From the NCBI RefSeq assembly GCF_000317555.1, contig NC_019745.1, positions 5,367,449 through 5,431,448 of the forward strand: DNA of 64,000 bases, in the 5' to 3' direction. This stretch comes from Gloeocapsa sp. PCC 7428. GTDB taxonomy: Bacteria > Cyanobacteriota > Cyanobacteriia > Cyanobacteriales > Chroococcidiopsidaceae. Position numbers and translations under genes: made by a program. The first letter of the stretch is position 1. Each line of letters starts with the position of its first letter. Shown piece by piece: positions 8,295-16,690 of this stretch. Under the pieces are notes generated by a model. The model did not search any database. It was not told the DNA's origin and saw only the letters and a list, made by a program, of their open reading frames with translations.

Positions 8295-9561
8295 CTAACG
8301 ACTCCTGATACTTTTTGAAAATAGCTGCCGAATGAATACCGCCGAAACCACTCGCTGTGAGCAGCGCGGTGTTGACCTCGGTGGAACGTGCTTCGTTGGG
8401 TACGTAATCAAGGTCACAATTAGGATCGGGAAACTCGTAATTGGCAGTTGGATGAATAACCGAAAGTTCAATTGCGCCTAAAGTTGCCACAACTCCTACT
8501 AAACTGGCAGAAGAGAGCGAATGACCAATCATCGACTTGGTTGAGCTAATTGGCAAGCGGTATGCTTTATCGCCTAGTACTTGCTTATAAGCATTCGTCT
8601 CAAATAAATCGTTTTGCGGTGTGGAACTACCATGCGCGTTGATATAATCAAGCTCTTCTGGTTCAACATTACCTAGATGGAGCGTCCGTTCCATCACTGC
8701 TGCCATAGGAACTCCATGGTCGGGAAGATCCGTCATGTGAAAGGCATTGCTGACGCTGTAGTAACTGACAACTTCCGCATAAATGTGGGCGTTGCGATTC
8801 AGCGCGTGTTCGAGTTCTTCAAGTACGAGTACCGCACCAGCTTCACTAATGACAAATCCACCACGCTTGGCATCAAAGGGACGCGATGCCTTTTCTGGTT
8901 CGCAATCTGCTACTGAAAGCGATCCTATAACATCAAGTGTTGCATATGTCAAGCTAGTCAGTGGCGCTTCGGAGGCTCCAGCCAGCATTACCTTGCATTC
9001 GCCAGAGCGAATCAGTTCAAAACTCAACCCCAATGCATCTAACCCCGCCGTGCAACCGGTTGATAGTGAAGTACACGGTCCTTGAAATCCGTGTTTCCGT
9101 GCCAAGAGCGCCGCAGGATAATTAAACATCCCTGCGTTGTAAAAATTCTCACCCGTGGCAACGTGTTTTAACGGCTGGGTACCTTTTTCGCTACACCGCT
9201 CAAAGATTTTTTGAATTGTTGGCGTACCACCGATCGCCGATGAAAAGATAATTCCTAAAGATTCAGGATCTTCTTGACTCAAGTCTAAACCTGAATCCGC
9301 GATCGCCGCCGTTCCAGAGACAACGCCAAACTGCACAACTCGATCTTGTTCAACTAAGTGGTCAAACTCTGCTCCCGAACAGTAATCGGAAAGATCAAAA
9401 TCAGCAACTCGACAAACCACTTTACTTTTAATCCCCATCGCCTCCATTTCTGGATCGGCTTGCAAATACGATTGTCCGCGAATTGCATTTTTCCAAAACT
9501 GCTCCTTACCGATTCCTAAAGGAGCGACAACACCAATACCTGTAATGACTACTCGTTTCAT
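8287..9561 (-). CDS. KS-alpha, type II polyketide synthase beta-ketoacyl synthase
   Basis: A 424-residue beta-ketoacyl synthase with a complete Cys-His-His site: Cys170 in SLSTGCTAG, His310 in NAHGSSTPQND and His347 in STKSMIGHS, with Lys342. It catalyses repeated decarboxylative condensation of malonyl-ACP on the starter. Length and motifs suit both FabF and KS-alpha. The call as KS-alpha rests on the directly overlapping, Cys-less partner, the discrete ACP and the aromatase/cyclase downstream. No malonyl-CoA:ACP transacylase gene is present, so FabD of fatty-acid synthesis would have to serve, as in many type II systems. No ketoreductase is encoded nearby. Its ATG has only a weak ribosome site. 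Confidence 0.92.
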   Translation of the reverse strand: MKRVVITGIGVVAPLGIGKEQFWKNAIRGQSYLQADPEMEAMGIKSKVVCRVADFDLSDYCSGAEFDHLVEQDRVVQFGVVSGTAAIADSGLDLSQEDPESLGIIFSSAIGGTPTIQKIFERCSEKGTQPLKHVATGENFYNAGMFNYPAALLARKHGFQGPCTSLSTGCTAGLDALGLSFELIRSGECKVMLAGASEAPLTSLTYATLDVIGSLSVADCEPEKASRPFDAKRGGFVISEAGAVLVLEELEHALNRNAHIYAEVVSYYSVSNAFHMTDLPDHGVPMAAVMERTLHLGNVEPEELDYINAHGSSTPQNDLFETNAYKQVLGDKAYRLPISSTKSMIGHSLSSASLVGVVATLGAIELSVIHPTANYEFPDPNCDLDYVPNEARSTEVNTALLTASGFGGIHSAAIFKKYQESLGE

Positions 9562-9707
9562 TCTTTAATTCTTGGTAAGAAAAGTGTTTGATATAGCTTC
9601 GATTGAGCTAATTCTTATGCAGATACAAGGCAACCAGTTTAACTACAAATATCAATAGTCACTTTCACCGTGTAGATATAGCGAGCTTTAATTGTGTACT
9701 TTGTGTC

Positions 9708-10649
9708 CTAAGAGAGTGGGAAGGCTTCGCCAAAGTGGTTCGAGGCGAATTGCCGTAACCCTGCTAACTCGACAATTTGAGAACAATCACTCGAACCAAT
9801 CAATCGTAAATGAACGCCGCGAATGCCTTCTATCGCTTGCATTCCTTGAATAAGCTCTAAAGTAATTTTCAGACTTTCTGACTTACAATCACCCCTGCGA
9901 ATGCGCTCGACAACTTCATGAGGAATGTAGAAGCCTGGCATTTTCTGTAAAAACTCAAGTCCTTTCCAGCTACTAAAAGGAAAGATTGCGCCGATAAAAT
10001 GAACTCGCTGATGCAACCCGCGTTTCACAACTTCTGCCATCCATTGCTGCATTGCTGCCAGATCGAAAGTTGCTTGTAGTTGAATGTAACGTGCGCCGCG
10101 AGCAATTTTTGCCTCCAAAAGCGCCATACTCTCCTCTAATTTATCCGGCGCGGCATAGGGAAGTGCGATGGTTCCGATATAAAAGTCAGGTGCGGGCGCG
10201 ATCGTATCTCCATTAAACATCTTGCCATAAGTTGTTAAGTTGTGGATTGCGGCGATCGCATCAATTGCAGAAATATCATTTGCCTCCTTTGCTTCTGGAT
10301 CGCTACCAATTGAACAGGGATAGCCTCCTAAAATCATGATGTTGCGAATTCCCAGTGCTGCTAGCCCTAATAAGTCACTCTGCAAAGCAATTCGGTTTTT
10401 GTGGCGTAGTGTGAGTTGCACAACAGGTTCAATTCCTATTTGTTGAATTAAATGTGCGGCTACAACATTAGATAACCGTGCTTGTGACAGCGCGTTGTCA
10501 TTTAAATGCACTGCATCTACATACGCAGCAATCTTTTCTGCTTTGCTAATTAATGGCTTTATCTTGTAATGTCGCGGTGGCGTTAACTCAGCTGACACAA
10601 CAAAATGATCAGCATTTAACAATGTTTGTAACTTATTTACAGCAATCAT
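9708..10649 (-). CDS. Methylenetetrahydrofolate reductase-like (MetF-family) protein
   Basis: A 313-residue TIM-barrel protein of the MTHFR family. The N-terminal SAELTPPR carries the expected Glu, followed by QLTLRHKNR (about 78-86), NIMILGGYPCSIGSDPEA (about 103-120), YIQLQATFD and FIGAIFPF. Family members reduce 5,10-methylene-tetrahydrofolate to 5-methyl-tetrahydrofolate with FAD. The segment that usually ends LxGD reads LGGY here, so the conserved FAD/folate-contacting Asp seems replaced by Tyr. The gene precedes KS-alpha by 146 bases on the same strand and may start the operon. It could feed methyl groups to the methyltransferases at 27-31 kb, or have an altered reaction. Confidence 0.75.
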   Translation of the reverse strand: MIAVNKLQTLLNADHFVVSAELTPPRHYKIKPLISKAEKIAAYVDAVHLNDNALSQARLSNVVAAHLIQQIGIEPVVQLTLRHKNRIALQSDLLGLAALGIRNIMILGGYPCSIGSDPEAKEANDISAIDAIAAIHNLTTYGKMFNGDTIAPAPDFYIGTIALPYAAPDKLEESMALLEAKIARGARYIQLQATFDLAAMQQWMAEVVKRGLHQRVHFIGAIFPFSSWKGLEFLQKMPGFYIPHEVVERIRRGDCKSESLKITLELIQGMQAIEGIRGVHLRLIGSSDCSQIVELAGLRQFASNHFGEAFPLS

Positions 10650-11680
10650 TGGTTAAATTTAATGCTTGGATACCAACATGCCACGAGATTTATTCGTCTG
10701 TTAAACACCTATTTATTTATTTTCGGATTGGCTATTACTTTGATGACTCAAATCACTCCGTGTTCCAGTCATTAATAAGACTAATGTTAATTATCATCTC
10801 CTCAAATGATAATTTAGGCGAATTTTGTTTATTACTCCTATTAACTAATTTAAAACCTGTAAAAAATTCAGCTAACAATGCTAAAAAAAATGTAAATTAC
10901 TATGAAAGACATAGCTAATTTTTCACAAGCATCCTAAAAGATAGAGTTGACTGATAAACAATAAAAGCTTTAGCTCTAGCAAAAAAACTCGGTTGGTTCT
11001 CTAGCGATTTATCATTTATTTAGAACTAGGCAGGAGAATCATCAGCGCTTTCTCTATCAAGTTTGATGCAAGGCGCATCATTTACGAGTTGCTTTATAGT
11101 TTTGCATATCTCATAAATTAATCAAGCCTAATCAGGGTTTAAAGATGTGTATTTTATGTGTTTTTTTTGTATATAATCGATTTTGCGATTTTTTTTAATA
11201 GTTTGTTGTTTTTAATACAACTTTAGCTTTTCTTAATAGTAATAAATTGTTTTTTTCGCTACATATGTCGTTTAGATTCTAATCTCTCTAAAGGAAGAAG
11301 AAAAAAAATGTCAAAGCAAGAAGAATTAGTATAATTTTGCTTGCCTACCCCGATGCCAGCAATAATTAGCCATTTATTACTATTAGTAGTTGCAAGAGAT
11401 AAACAATGTTAGATATCTAGTGTAAAAAATTACCAAAATTATCAAGATTAGGATTCATAAATAACTTGGCTGATTAAGCATACTTATCTTGTATATATTT
11501 TGGTCACAGCGCTTGAAGCAGCACTAAAAAAAATTGATTGTTGTGGTGAATACAGACTGAATAAGTCTGTTACTATATAGTTGAGAAAAATTAGCTAACT
11601 TGAGTGTTCTTCCCAGGCTAGTTTTATGACGTTTTAAGCTAACTCTGAATACCATCAGTAGGGTTTTACTCATTGTAAAT
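10650..11680. other. AT-rich intergenic region between the PKS operon and the NACHT gene
   Basis: About 1 kb separating divergent transcription units. It is much richer in A and T than the flanking genes, with runs of T around 11160-11210. A TATAAT-like hexamer occurs near 11171-11177, but without a convincing -35 partner. An open frame at 10553-10918 on the plus strand overlaps the MTHFR-like gene, has no family features and is not accepted. The region probably holds promoters for both directions, but I cannot place them. Confidence 0.6.
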
Positions 11681-14044
11681 ATGAAAGTACAGGCAGGGCG
11701 ATCGCTAAAAGCATCACCGGAAGGACTTAACCGCGCCAATCGGGCTATGTTGATGTTTGCAACCAAACTTGATTTGGCAGATGAGTTAGAAGTCTCGCGC
11801 TCGACAGTGCAAAAGTTCTTTGCTGGCAAACCGGTAGGGCGAGAAAACTTTCATAAAATCTGTCAAAGGTTGGAATTACCTTGGCAAGATGTTGCTGAAC
11901 TAGAAACTTGGGAGGAAGAAACTGCTGAATTAGGCGAGGAAGTTGAATTTGCTCAGATAGCGTTAACTAACTTCAGTAGCCGGTGTGACATAGACATATC
12001 AGTACAAGAGGTACGCGACAAACTACGTACCGCAATCGAACAAAGGTGCGGGCTAATGCGGGTACTAGATATGTCCCAGCCCGTTGAATTAAACAACATT
12101 TATACCAAAATTAACCTACTCAAAAAAATTACGGGGCGACGCCGACTAGAACTCGCCGATTTACTCAAAGTTTGCGTTCCAGACGAATTTGATCGTCCAA
12201 ACTTGGGAGAAGTCACTCAAAGCTCAATATCAGGTTTAGATGCACTCCAAGAGCATACAAAGTTAGCCGTATTAGGTAAACCAGGTGCAGGCAAAACAAC
12301 TTTTTTGAAGCACATTGCTTTACAATGTATCAACGGAAAGCTACAAGCCAATCGAGTCCCCATCTTAATCGCGCTCAAAGACTTTGCCGAAACACCCAAA
12401 CAGCCAAGCTTGCTTGAGTACATAGCACAGCAGTTTACCAGCTGCGGAATTATAGATAGCGCGATCGCGGCTCAAATATTAATTCATGGTAGGGCGCTCG
12501 TCTTACTCGATGGACTCGACGAGGTGCAGGAGAAAGATTGCTACCGCGTTGTCCAAGAGATCCGAAATTTTGTAGCGAAGTTTCTTCATTGCCATTTTGT
12601 CTTGACGTGTCGAATTGCAACCCGCGAATATACTTTTGAAGAGTTTACTGAGGTAGAAATTGCTGATTTTGATGCAGATCAAATCGCCAGTTTTGCTCAT
12701 AATTGGTTTGTTTCGCAAGAGGAAAGTACAAATTTTCTACAAAAGCTCCAACAAAACGCTACAATTCGCGAACTCGCGACTAATCCATTATTACTAACGC
12801 TAATATGTTTAGTATTTGCAGAAACAGCGAGTTTTCCTACCAATCGCACGCAGTTTTACAAAGAAGGAATTAATCTACTGCTCAAAAAATGGGATGCTAA
12901 GCGTAACATTGAACGCGAGCAAGTCTACAAAAACTTGTCAGTGAAACACAAGGAAGATCTACTTAGCCAAATTGCTTTTCAGACGTTTGAACAAGGTGAA
13001 TACTTCTTCCGCCAGCAAGAGTTAGAACAGTACATTGCTGATTATATTCGTAGCTTACCGAGTAGCGTCACGGCAACTCAAGCATTGCAACTCGATAGCG
13101 AAGTCATTCTCAAATCAATCGAAGCTCAACATGGGTTGTTAGTAGAACGCGCTAGGGGAATCTATTCGTTTTCGCACTTGACATTTCATGAGTATTTCAC
13201 GGCGCAGACAATTGTTGATAACCCCGATCCTGACGCTTTAGAGCGAGGGTTACGAAAACTGGTTAGTCATAGCACAGAGAAGCGCTGGCGGGAAGTATTT
13301 TTGTTTAGCGTTAGTATGCTACGAAATGCTGACTATCTGCTGCTGTTAATGAAGCAACACGTCGATCAACTCCTAGCAACAGATGATCAATTACAAGCGT
13401 TTCTTACTTGGGTTAGCCAAAAAGCTCGTAGTATGTGTTTACAGAAGTCAGTACTCGTACGAGCTTTCTATTTTGACCTTGACGTATCACGAACTTCTAA
13501 TCTATTCAGTAGTACTTTAGATTTATCGCGTGCGCTTGAGCCGACAATAACTCGTAAAATAAATGATGAGCTTGCACTTGACCTGGCGCTTGATCGGACA
13601 CTGGCGCTTAATCATGTCATTAAAGATACTCCCAAGCGCATCCTGACTTTCAAGCGTGTTCTTGAGCGAGCAATCAACCGTGCTAGTATTGTCGATCCTA
13701 AGCTTGAGCAAGAATTGGAACAACTTAAATCACAAGTATTCGGCTCACTTAACGATAGTGAATTTGACCTGTGGTGGGAAGCTAACGGTGATGCTTGGAT
13801 GGAACAATTAAAGGTCGTCTCTATTTCCTATCGGGATTTTGGCTACGATTGGCAGTTTAGTCGTCAGCAGATGGAAATACTTAAACAATACTACAATGCC
13901 AACCAATTATTGATAGATTGTCTGAACGATAGCTGTTATGTCAGCAATCGAGTGCGGCAAGAAATTCAAGATAATTTGTTACTACCACTTGCCGAAATTA
14001 AAGCATTGTCACTTTGGCACAAAACTGCTTTTCAAGCAAGTTAA
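11681..14044 (+). CDS. NACHT-domain NTPase with N-terminal helix-turn-helix
   Basis: A 787-residue STAND-class protein. Residues 1-70 form a helix-turn-helix-like domain (LEVSRSTVQKFFAGKP) common in cyanobacterial NACHT proteins. The NACHT core has Walker A GKPGAGKTTFLK near residue 200, Walker B ALVLLDGLDEV near residue 272, an arginine-finger strand FVLTCRIATREY, and the winged-helix signature FSHLTFHEYFTAQ near residue 496. The C-terminal 250 residues are helical and resemble no sensor repeat I recognise. Such proteins are signal-transducing switches, and several bacterial NACHT proteins are antiphage effectors; here neither target nor effector is evident. A TPR gene follows after 23 bases and a membrane pentapeptide gene after that. 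Confidence 0.88.
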   Translation: MKVQAGRSLKASPEGLNRANRAMLMFATKLDLADELEVSRSTVQKFFAGKPVGRENFHKICQRLELPWQDVAELETWEEETAELGEEVEFAQIALTNFSSRCDIDISVQEVRDKLRTAIEQRCGLMRVLDMSQPVELNNIYTKINLLKKITGRRRLELADLLKVCVPDEFDRPNLGEVTQSSISGLDALQEHTKLAVLGKPGAGKTTFLKHIALQCINGKLQANRVPILIALKDFAETPKQPSLLEYIAQQFTSCGIIDSAIAAQILIHGRALVLLDGLDEVQEKDCYRVVQEIRNFVAKFLHCHFVLTCRIATREYTFEEFTEVEIADFDADQIASFAHNWFVSQEESTNFLQKLQQNATIRELATNPLLLTLICLVFAETASFPTNRTQFYKEGINLLLKKWDAKRNIEREQVYKNLSVKHKEDLLSQIAFQTFEQGEYFFRQQELEQYIADYIRSLPSSVTATQALQLDSEVILKSIEAQHGLLVERARGIYSFSHLTFHEYFTAQTIVDNPDPDALERGLRKLVSHSTEKRWREVFLFSVSMLRNADYLLLLMKQHVDQLLATDDQLQAFLTWVSQKARSMCLQKSVLVRAFYFDLDVSRTSNLFSSTLDLSRALEPTITRKINDELALDLALDRTLALNHVIKDTPKRILTFKRVLERAINRASIVDPKLEQELEQLKSQVFGSLNDSEFDLWWEANGDAWMEQLKVVSISYRDFGYDWQFSRQQMEILKQYYNANQLLIDCLNDSCYVSNRVRQEIQDNLLLPLAEIKALSLWHKTAFQAS

Positions 14045-14067
14045 ACAATATTGAACAGGTACAACTA

Positions 14068-14964
14068 ATGATAGAAAACGAGTTGATGAATCTTGCTCGA
14101 AATCATGAGTATGAAAAGATTCTTGACCAATATCAAGAATATGCGATCGCCTCAATTGCAGAAGTTGCAGACTTTTTGCGTACAGAAGATGTTTATAAAG
14201 TAGCAACCAAACTATATCAACACTTGCTGAAGCACCAACAAACAGCAGATTTTCATTACGGAATCGGTCAATGCTATGGTAAAACTTACGATTACGCAAC
14301 CTCATTGCACCATCTTGAACAAGCATTTACCGCAAATAGAAGTGAAGGAGCCAATTACTACGCTTACATTCTAGAGCGCAACTTTTTGATGGATCGCGCT
14401 TATGAATGGTATCAAAAAGCTTTACAGCGTGGCTATGACACCGACTTGTGGACACTCTCACACTATGCTTATTTCTTAGAAAAGTACAACCGTATAGAAG
14501 CAGCAGAACAAGCTTACAATGATGTTTTGACTAAAAATCCTGCTTACACGTGGGCAGTGAAACGGTACGCTGTTTTCTTACTCAAGCAAAATGACTCTAC
14601 TCGCTCGATGGAGCTTATGCAAGATGCATTACACAAATTCCCTAACAATCCTTTTGTCAAACTCAACTATTTAGAATATCTTATCATTCGAGGAATGCTA
14701 GAAGAATACAACGAGTATTGTCAAAATTTAAATTATGAAGAATTAGTTCTGCCATTCCAAATACTAATTGATCTATTTGACTATTATTGCAATTTTCTAC
14801 TTAAAGGCAAAACAGATCGTGTAAAAGTAAATTCTTACGAAGAAAAAGTCAAAATTTATAAAGATGGAATTCATCGAGATTTTGATGACTTGACTGATCT
14901 TCTTACGTCTAGAAATGGCGACATCGTAGAGTGGAAACGTTTAATTGATATTTTATTAATTTAG
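14068..14964 (+). CDS. Tetratricopeptide-repeat protein next to the NACHT gene
   Basis: About 298 residues from the ATG at 14068. An in-frame TTG at 14014 would overlap the NACHT gene and is less likely. The middle shows successive TPR-like helix pairs: YKVATKLYQHLLKHQQ, FHYGIGQCYGKTYDYATSLH, ANYYAYILERNFLMDRAYEW, WTLSHYAYFLEKYNRIEAAE, TWAVKRYAVFLLKQNDSTRS. TPRs bind peptides or proteins. The C-terminal 80 residues (YEEKVKIYKDGIHRDFDDLT) are not recognised. No enzyme motif, signal peptide or membrane segment is visible. Placement 23 bases behind the NACHT stop suggests the two proteins work together, perhaps as sensor or adaptor, which is inference. Confidence 0.75.
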   Translation: MIENELMNLARNHEYEKILDQYQEYAIASIAEVADFLRTEDVYKVATKLYQHLLKHQQTADFHYGIGQCYGKTYDYATSLHHLEQAFTANRSEGANYYAYILERNFLMDRAYEWYQKALQRGYDTDLWTLSHYAYFLEKYNRIEAAEQAYNDVLTKNPAYTWAVKRYAVFLLKQNDSTRSMELMQDALHKFPNNPFVKLNYLEYLIIRGMLEEYNEYCQNLNYEELVLPFQILIDLFDYYCNFLLKGKTDRVKVNSYEEKVKIYKDGIHRDFDDLTDLLTSRNGDIVEWKRLIDILLI

Positions 14965-15011
14965 CTTGCTAAAAATAAACCTAATTTTAGGGGCAAATCT
15001 AAAATTCGTGC

Positions 15012-15017
15012 AGGAGG
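15012..15017 (+). promoter_or_regulatory. Ribosome binding site that fixes a TTG start
   Basis: A perfect AGGAGG stands 4 bases before the TTG at 15022 and 25 bases before the first in-frame ATG at 15043. The TTG is therefore the better start for the pentapeptide membrane protein. Confidence 0.65.
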
Positions 15018-15021
15018 TTGA

Positions 15022-15849
15022 TTGTTTAGGCTGCTAAATGCCATGAGAAACCGAAGTAAGCAAGCATCTCAAGTAGATCGAGAACATCGCAAGCGTTGTG
15101 GAAAGCATATTCCACCAGTGAAGCAGGCTAAGTTTTTAGCAACATTTAACTCATTCGAGAAACGTTTAGAAGTTATTCTTGATTGGCTCAAAAACTTAGC
15201 GTTTATAGAAATTATTCAACTCATTGGTAATTTATCAATTCTTTCTGCTGCGATTTTTGTTATTTTTAACGAACGCCAACAGCGCAATACAGAAATTTAT
15301 CAAGCATGGCAAGTGATTACCGCAGCATACGATCAACCTGGAAGCGGTGGGCGCATTGAAGCACTTGAGTTTTTAAATAGTACACCTAGAAGAATCCCTT
15401 GGTTTTGGCTAGAGTGGGAGCAACAAAGTTTAGCAGGTTTAGCGTCCCAGAAAGCTTATTTGGTTAATATTCAACTTTCTAATGCAATTTTAATTAACGC
15501 CAATTTACAGGAAGCTATTCTGGCAAGAGCTAACTTACAAAATGCTACTTTATTAAAAGCCAATCTCCAAAAATCTATTTTGGAAGAAGCTAACTTACAA
15601 AATGCTAATTTGATAGGAGCTAATCTACAAAACGCTGATTTGGCAGGAGCCAATTTACAGGAGTCAGTTTTGATTGGAACTAATTTGTATCAAGCAAATC
15701 TGCAAATAGTTAATTTACAAAGAGCAAAATATACAGACAAGAATACAACACCTGAATTTTGTCAAAAATATTTTCTAAGTCATCCTTGCCCTACTGTCTT
15801 TCCTAGTCATTTTAATCCTCAAGTAGCAGGAATGATCTTATTAAGGTAG
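15022..15849 (+). CDS. Membrane-anchored pentapeptide-repeat protein
   Basis: 275 residues. A basic N-terminus is followed by one hydrophobic helix (about 62-82, IIQLIGNLSILSAAIFVIF) and a linker containing YQAWQVITAAYDQPGSGGR. Then come pentapeptide repeats of A(N/D)LxX type from about residue 150 to 235 (for example ANLQNANLIGANLQNADLAG), which form a right-handed quadrilateral beta helix. The start at TTG follows the AGGAGG site. A helix plus YQAWQ linker before pentapeptides recurs in cyanobacterial proteins near STAND NTPases. It lies 57 bases behind the TPR gene, making a probable three-gene unit with NACHT. Biochemical role unknown. Confidence 0.75.
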   Translation: MFRLLNAMRNRSKQASQVDREHRKRCGKHIPPVKQAKFLATFNSFEKRLEVILDWLKNLAFIEIIQLIGNLSILSAAIFVIFNERQQRNTEIYQAWQVITAAYDQPGSGGRIEALEFLNSTPRRIPWFWLEWEQQSLAGLASQKAYLVNIQLSNAILINANLQEAILARANLQNATLLKANLQKSILEEANLQNANLIGANLQNADLAGANLQESVLIGTNLYQANLQIVNLQRAKYTDKNTTPEFCQKYFLSHPCPTVFPSHFNPQVAGMILLR

Positions 15850-15854
15850 ATTGC

Positions 15855-16277
15855 TTAACCTTTACCGCGATGTCTTGCTTTTGCTTTTTGCTGCGCAAGT
15901 AAACGTTTTTGCTCTTTTTCGGCTTCTTTTTGAGCTTTAGAAACCACTTTCTTTTCCTTTTTTCGAGTTTCTAACTCGCGTTGAATCACCTCCTGTGCCA
16001 TTGTAGACACGCCTCTAACAGACTCTTTGGCAACTTCTCTTGCAAGACGCTTAGGATTAACTTTCTTTTCTTCACATACATTTAATTCTATTGAAGAAGT
16101 GGTATTTTCTAAAATTTTCAGTGCGGAATGGATTACGAAGTTCAAAACTTCAGGATCTTTAGGTTCTGAGCCAAATATATGTCTTCCGGCTTTAAAAGAA
16201 CCTTCGTAGTTTATTTCAACTATTCCTTCCCAAAATTGACCGTTAAATAAAATTGTCAGCTTCAATTCTGACTCCAA
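15855..16277 (-). CDS. YjdF-family (DUF2992) putative RNA-binding protein
   Basis: A 140-residue protein whose N-terminal half matches the YjdF family: KLTILFNGQFWEGIVEI, AGRHIFGSEPKDPEVLNFVI (about residues 32-51), and a highly basic Lys/Arg/Gln-rich helical C-terminus from about residue 100. YjdF proteins are known mainly from Firmicutes, where the gene is often controlled by a riboswitch that senses azaaromatic compounds; the protein's reaction is not established. It is convergent with the pentapeptide gene (5 bases apart). The upstream 400 bases were read for a riboswitch-like fold without a confident result. The nearby aromatic-metabolite operon makes its presence noteworthy. Confidence 0.75.
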   Translation of the reverse strand: MESELKLTILFNGQFWEGIVEINYEGSFKAGRHIFGSEPKDPEVLNFVIHSALKILENTTSSIELNVCEEKKVNPKRLAREVAKESVRGVSTMAQEVIQRELETRKKEKKVVSKAQKEAEKEQKRLLAQQKAKARHRGKG

Positions 16278-16690
16278 TCATTATAGTAAAAATTCTGCGT
16301 TGCCTGAAGCGAAGTAATATATGATGTGTTCTACAGATATATACAAGTCAGTATTTTTTTAGACCAATAAGACTATACAATAGCGCAAATATTTTTATTT
16401 TTATATGAGTTGCGAAATAAAGACACTTGTTACACAGATATCCACCACAAGATAGACAAAATAAACACATTAATTTTACTGTGTAACACTATGATTTATT
16501 GAAACCAAGTAAAAGTTTAATAGTACTTTATTAAACAAATATTACAATTTTGGCTTTCTACTTCTGGAAGATTTTGACGTTGTAAGTTTCCTATAAGTAG
16601 AGAACTTTGAGGGCTATTTACAGCATCTTGATTAATTCTTCGGTATCCTCCTAGTAAAAAATTTATGCCTTCTAAAAATTACATCAAAAA
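16278..16690. other. Intergenic region between divergent yjdF-like and glycosyltransferase genes
   Basis: 413 bases, AT-rich, presumably with promoters for both neighbours. No tRNA, repeat or clear terminator is seen. The first glycosyltransferase ATG at 16691 has no strong ribosome site. Confidence 0.5.

Noticed and set aside
8287..9561. KS-alpha as the housekeeping FabF
   Set aside because: The gene overlaps a Cys-less KS partner and sits with cyclases, a starter ligase and salicylate synthase, with no fatty-acid gene nearby; phylogeny could still revise this.
1..10649. Interpretation of the salicylate genes as a siderophore operon
   Set aside because: No NRPS, condensation/cyclisation domain, TonB receptor or iron transporter is present, whereas a complete KS-alpha/KS-beta/ACP set is.
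10553..10918. Plus-strand open frame of 121 codons
   Set aside because: It overlaps the 5' end of the MTHFR-like gene, lacks family motifs and its composition simply mirrors AT-rich intergenic DNA.
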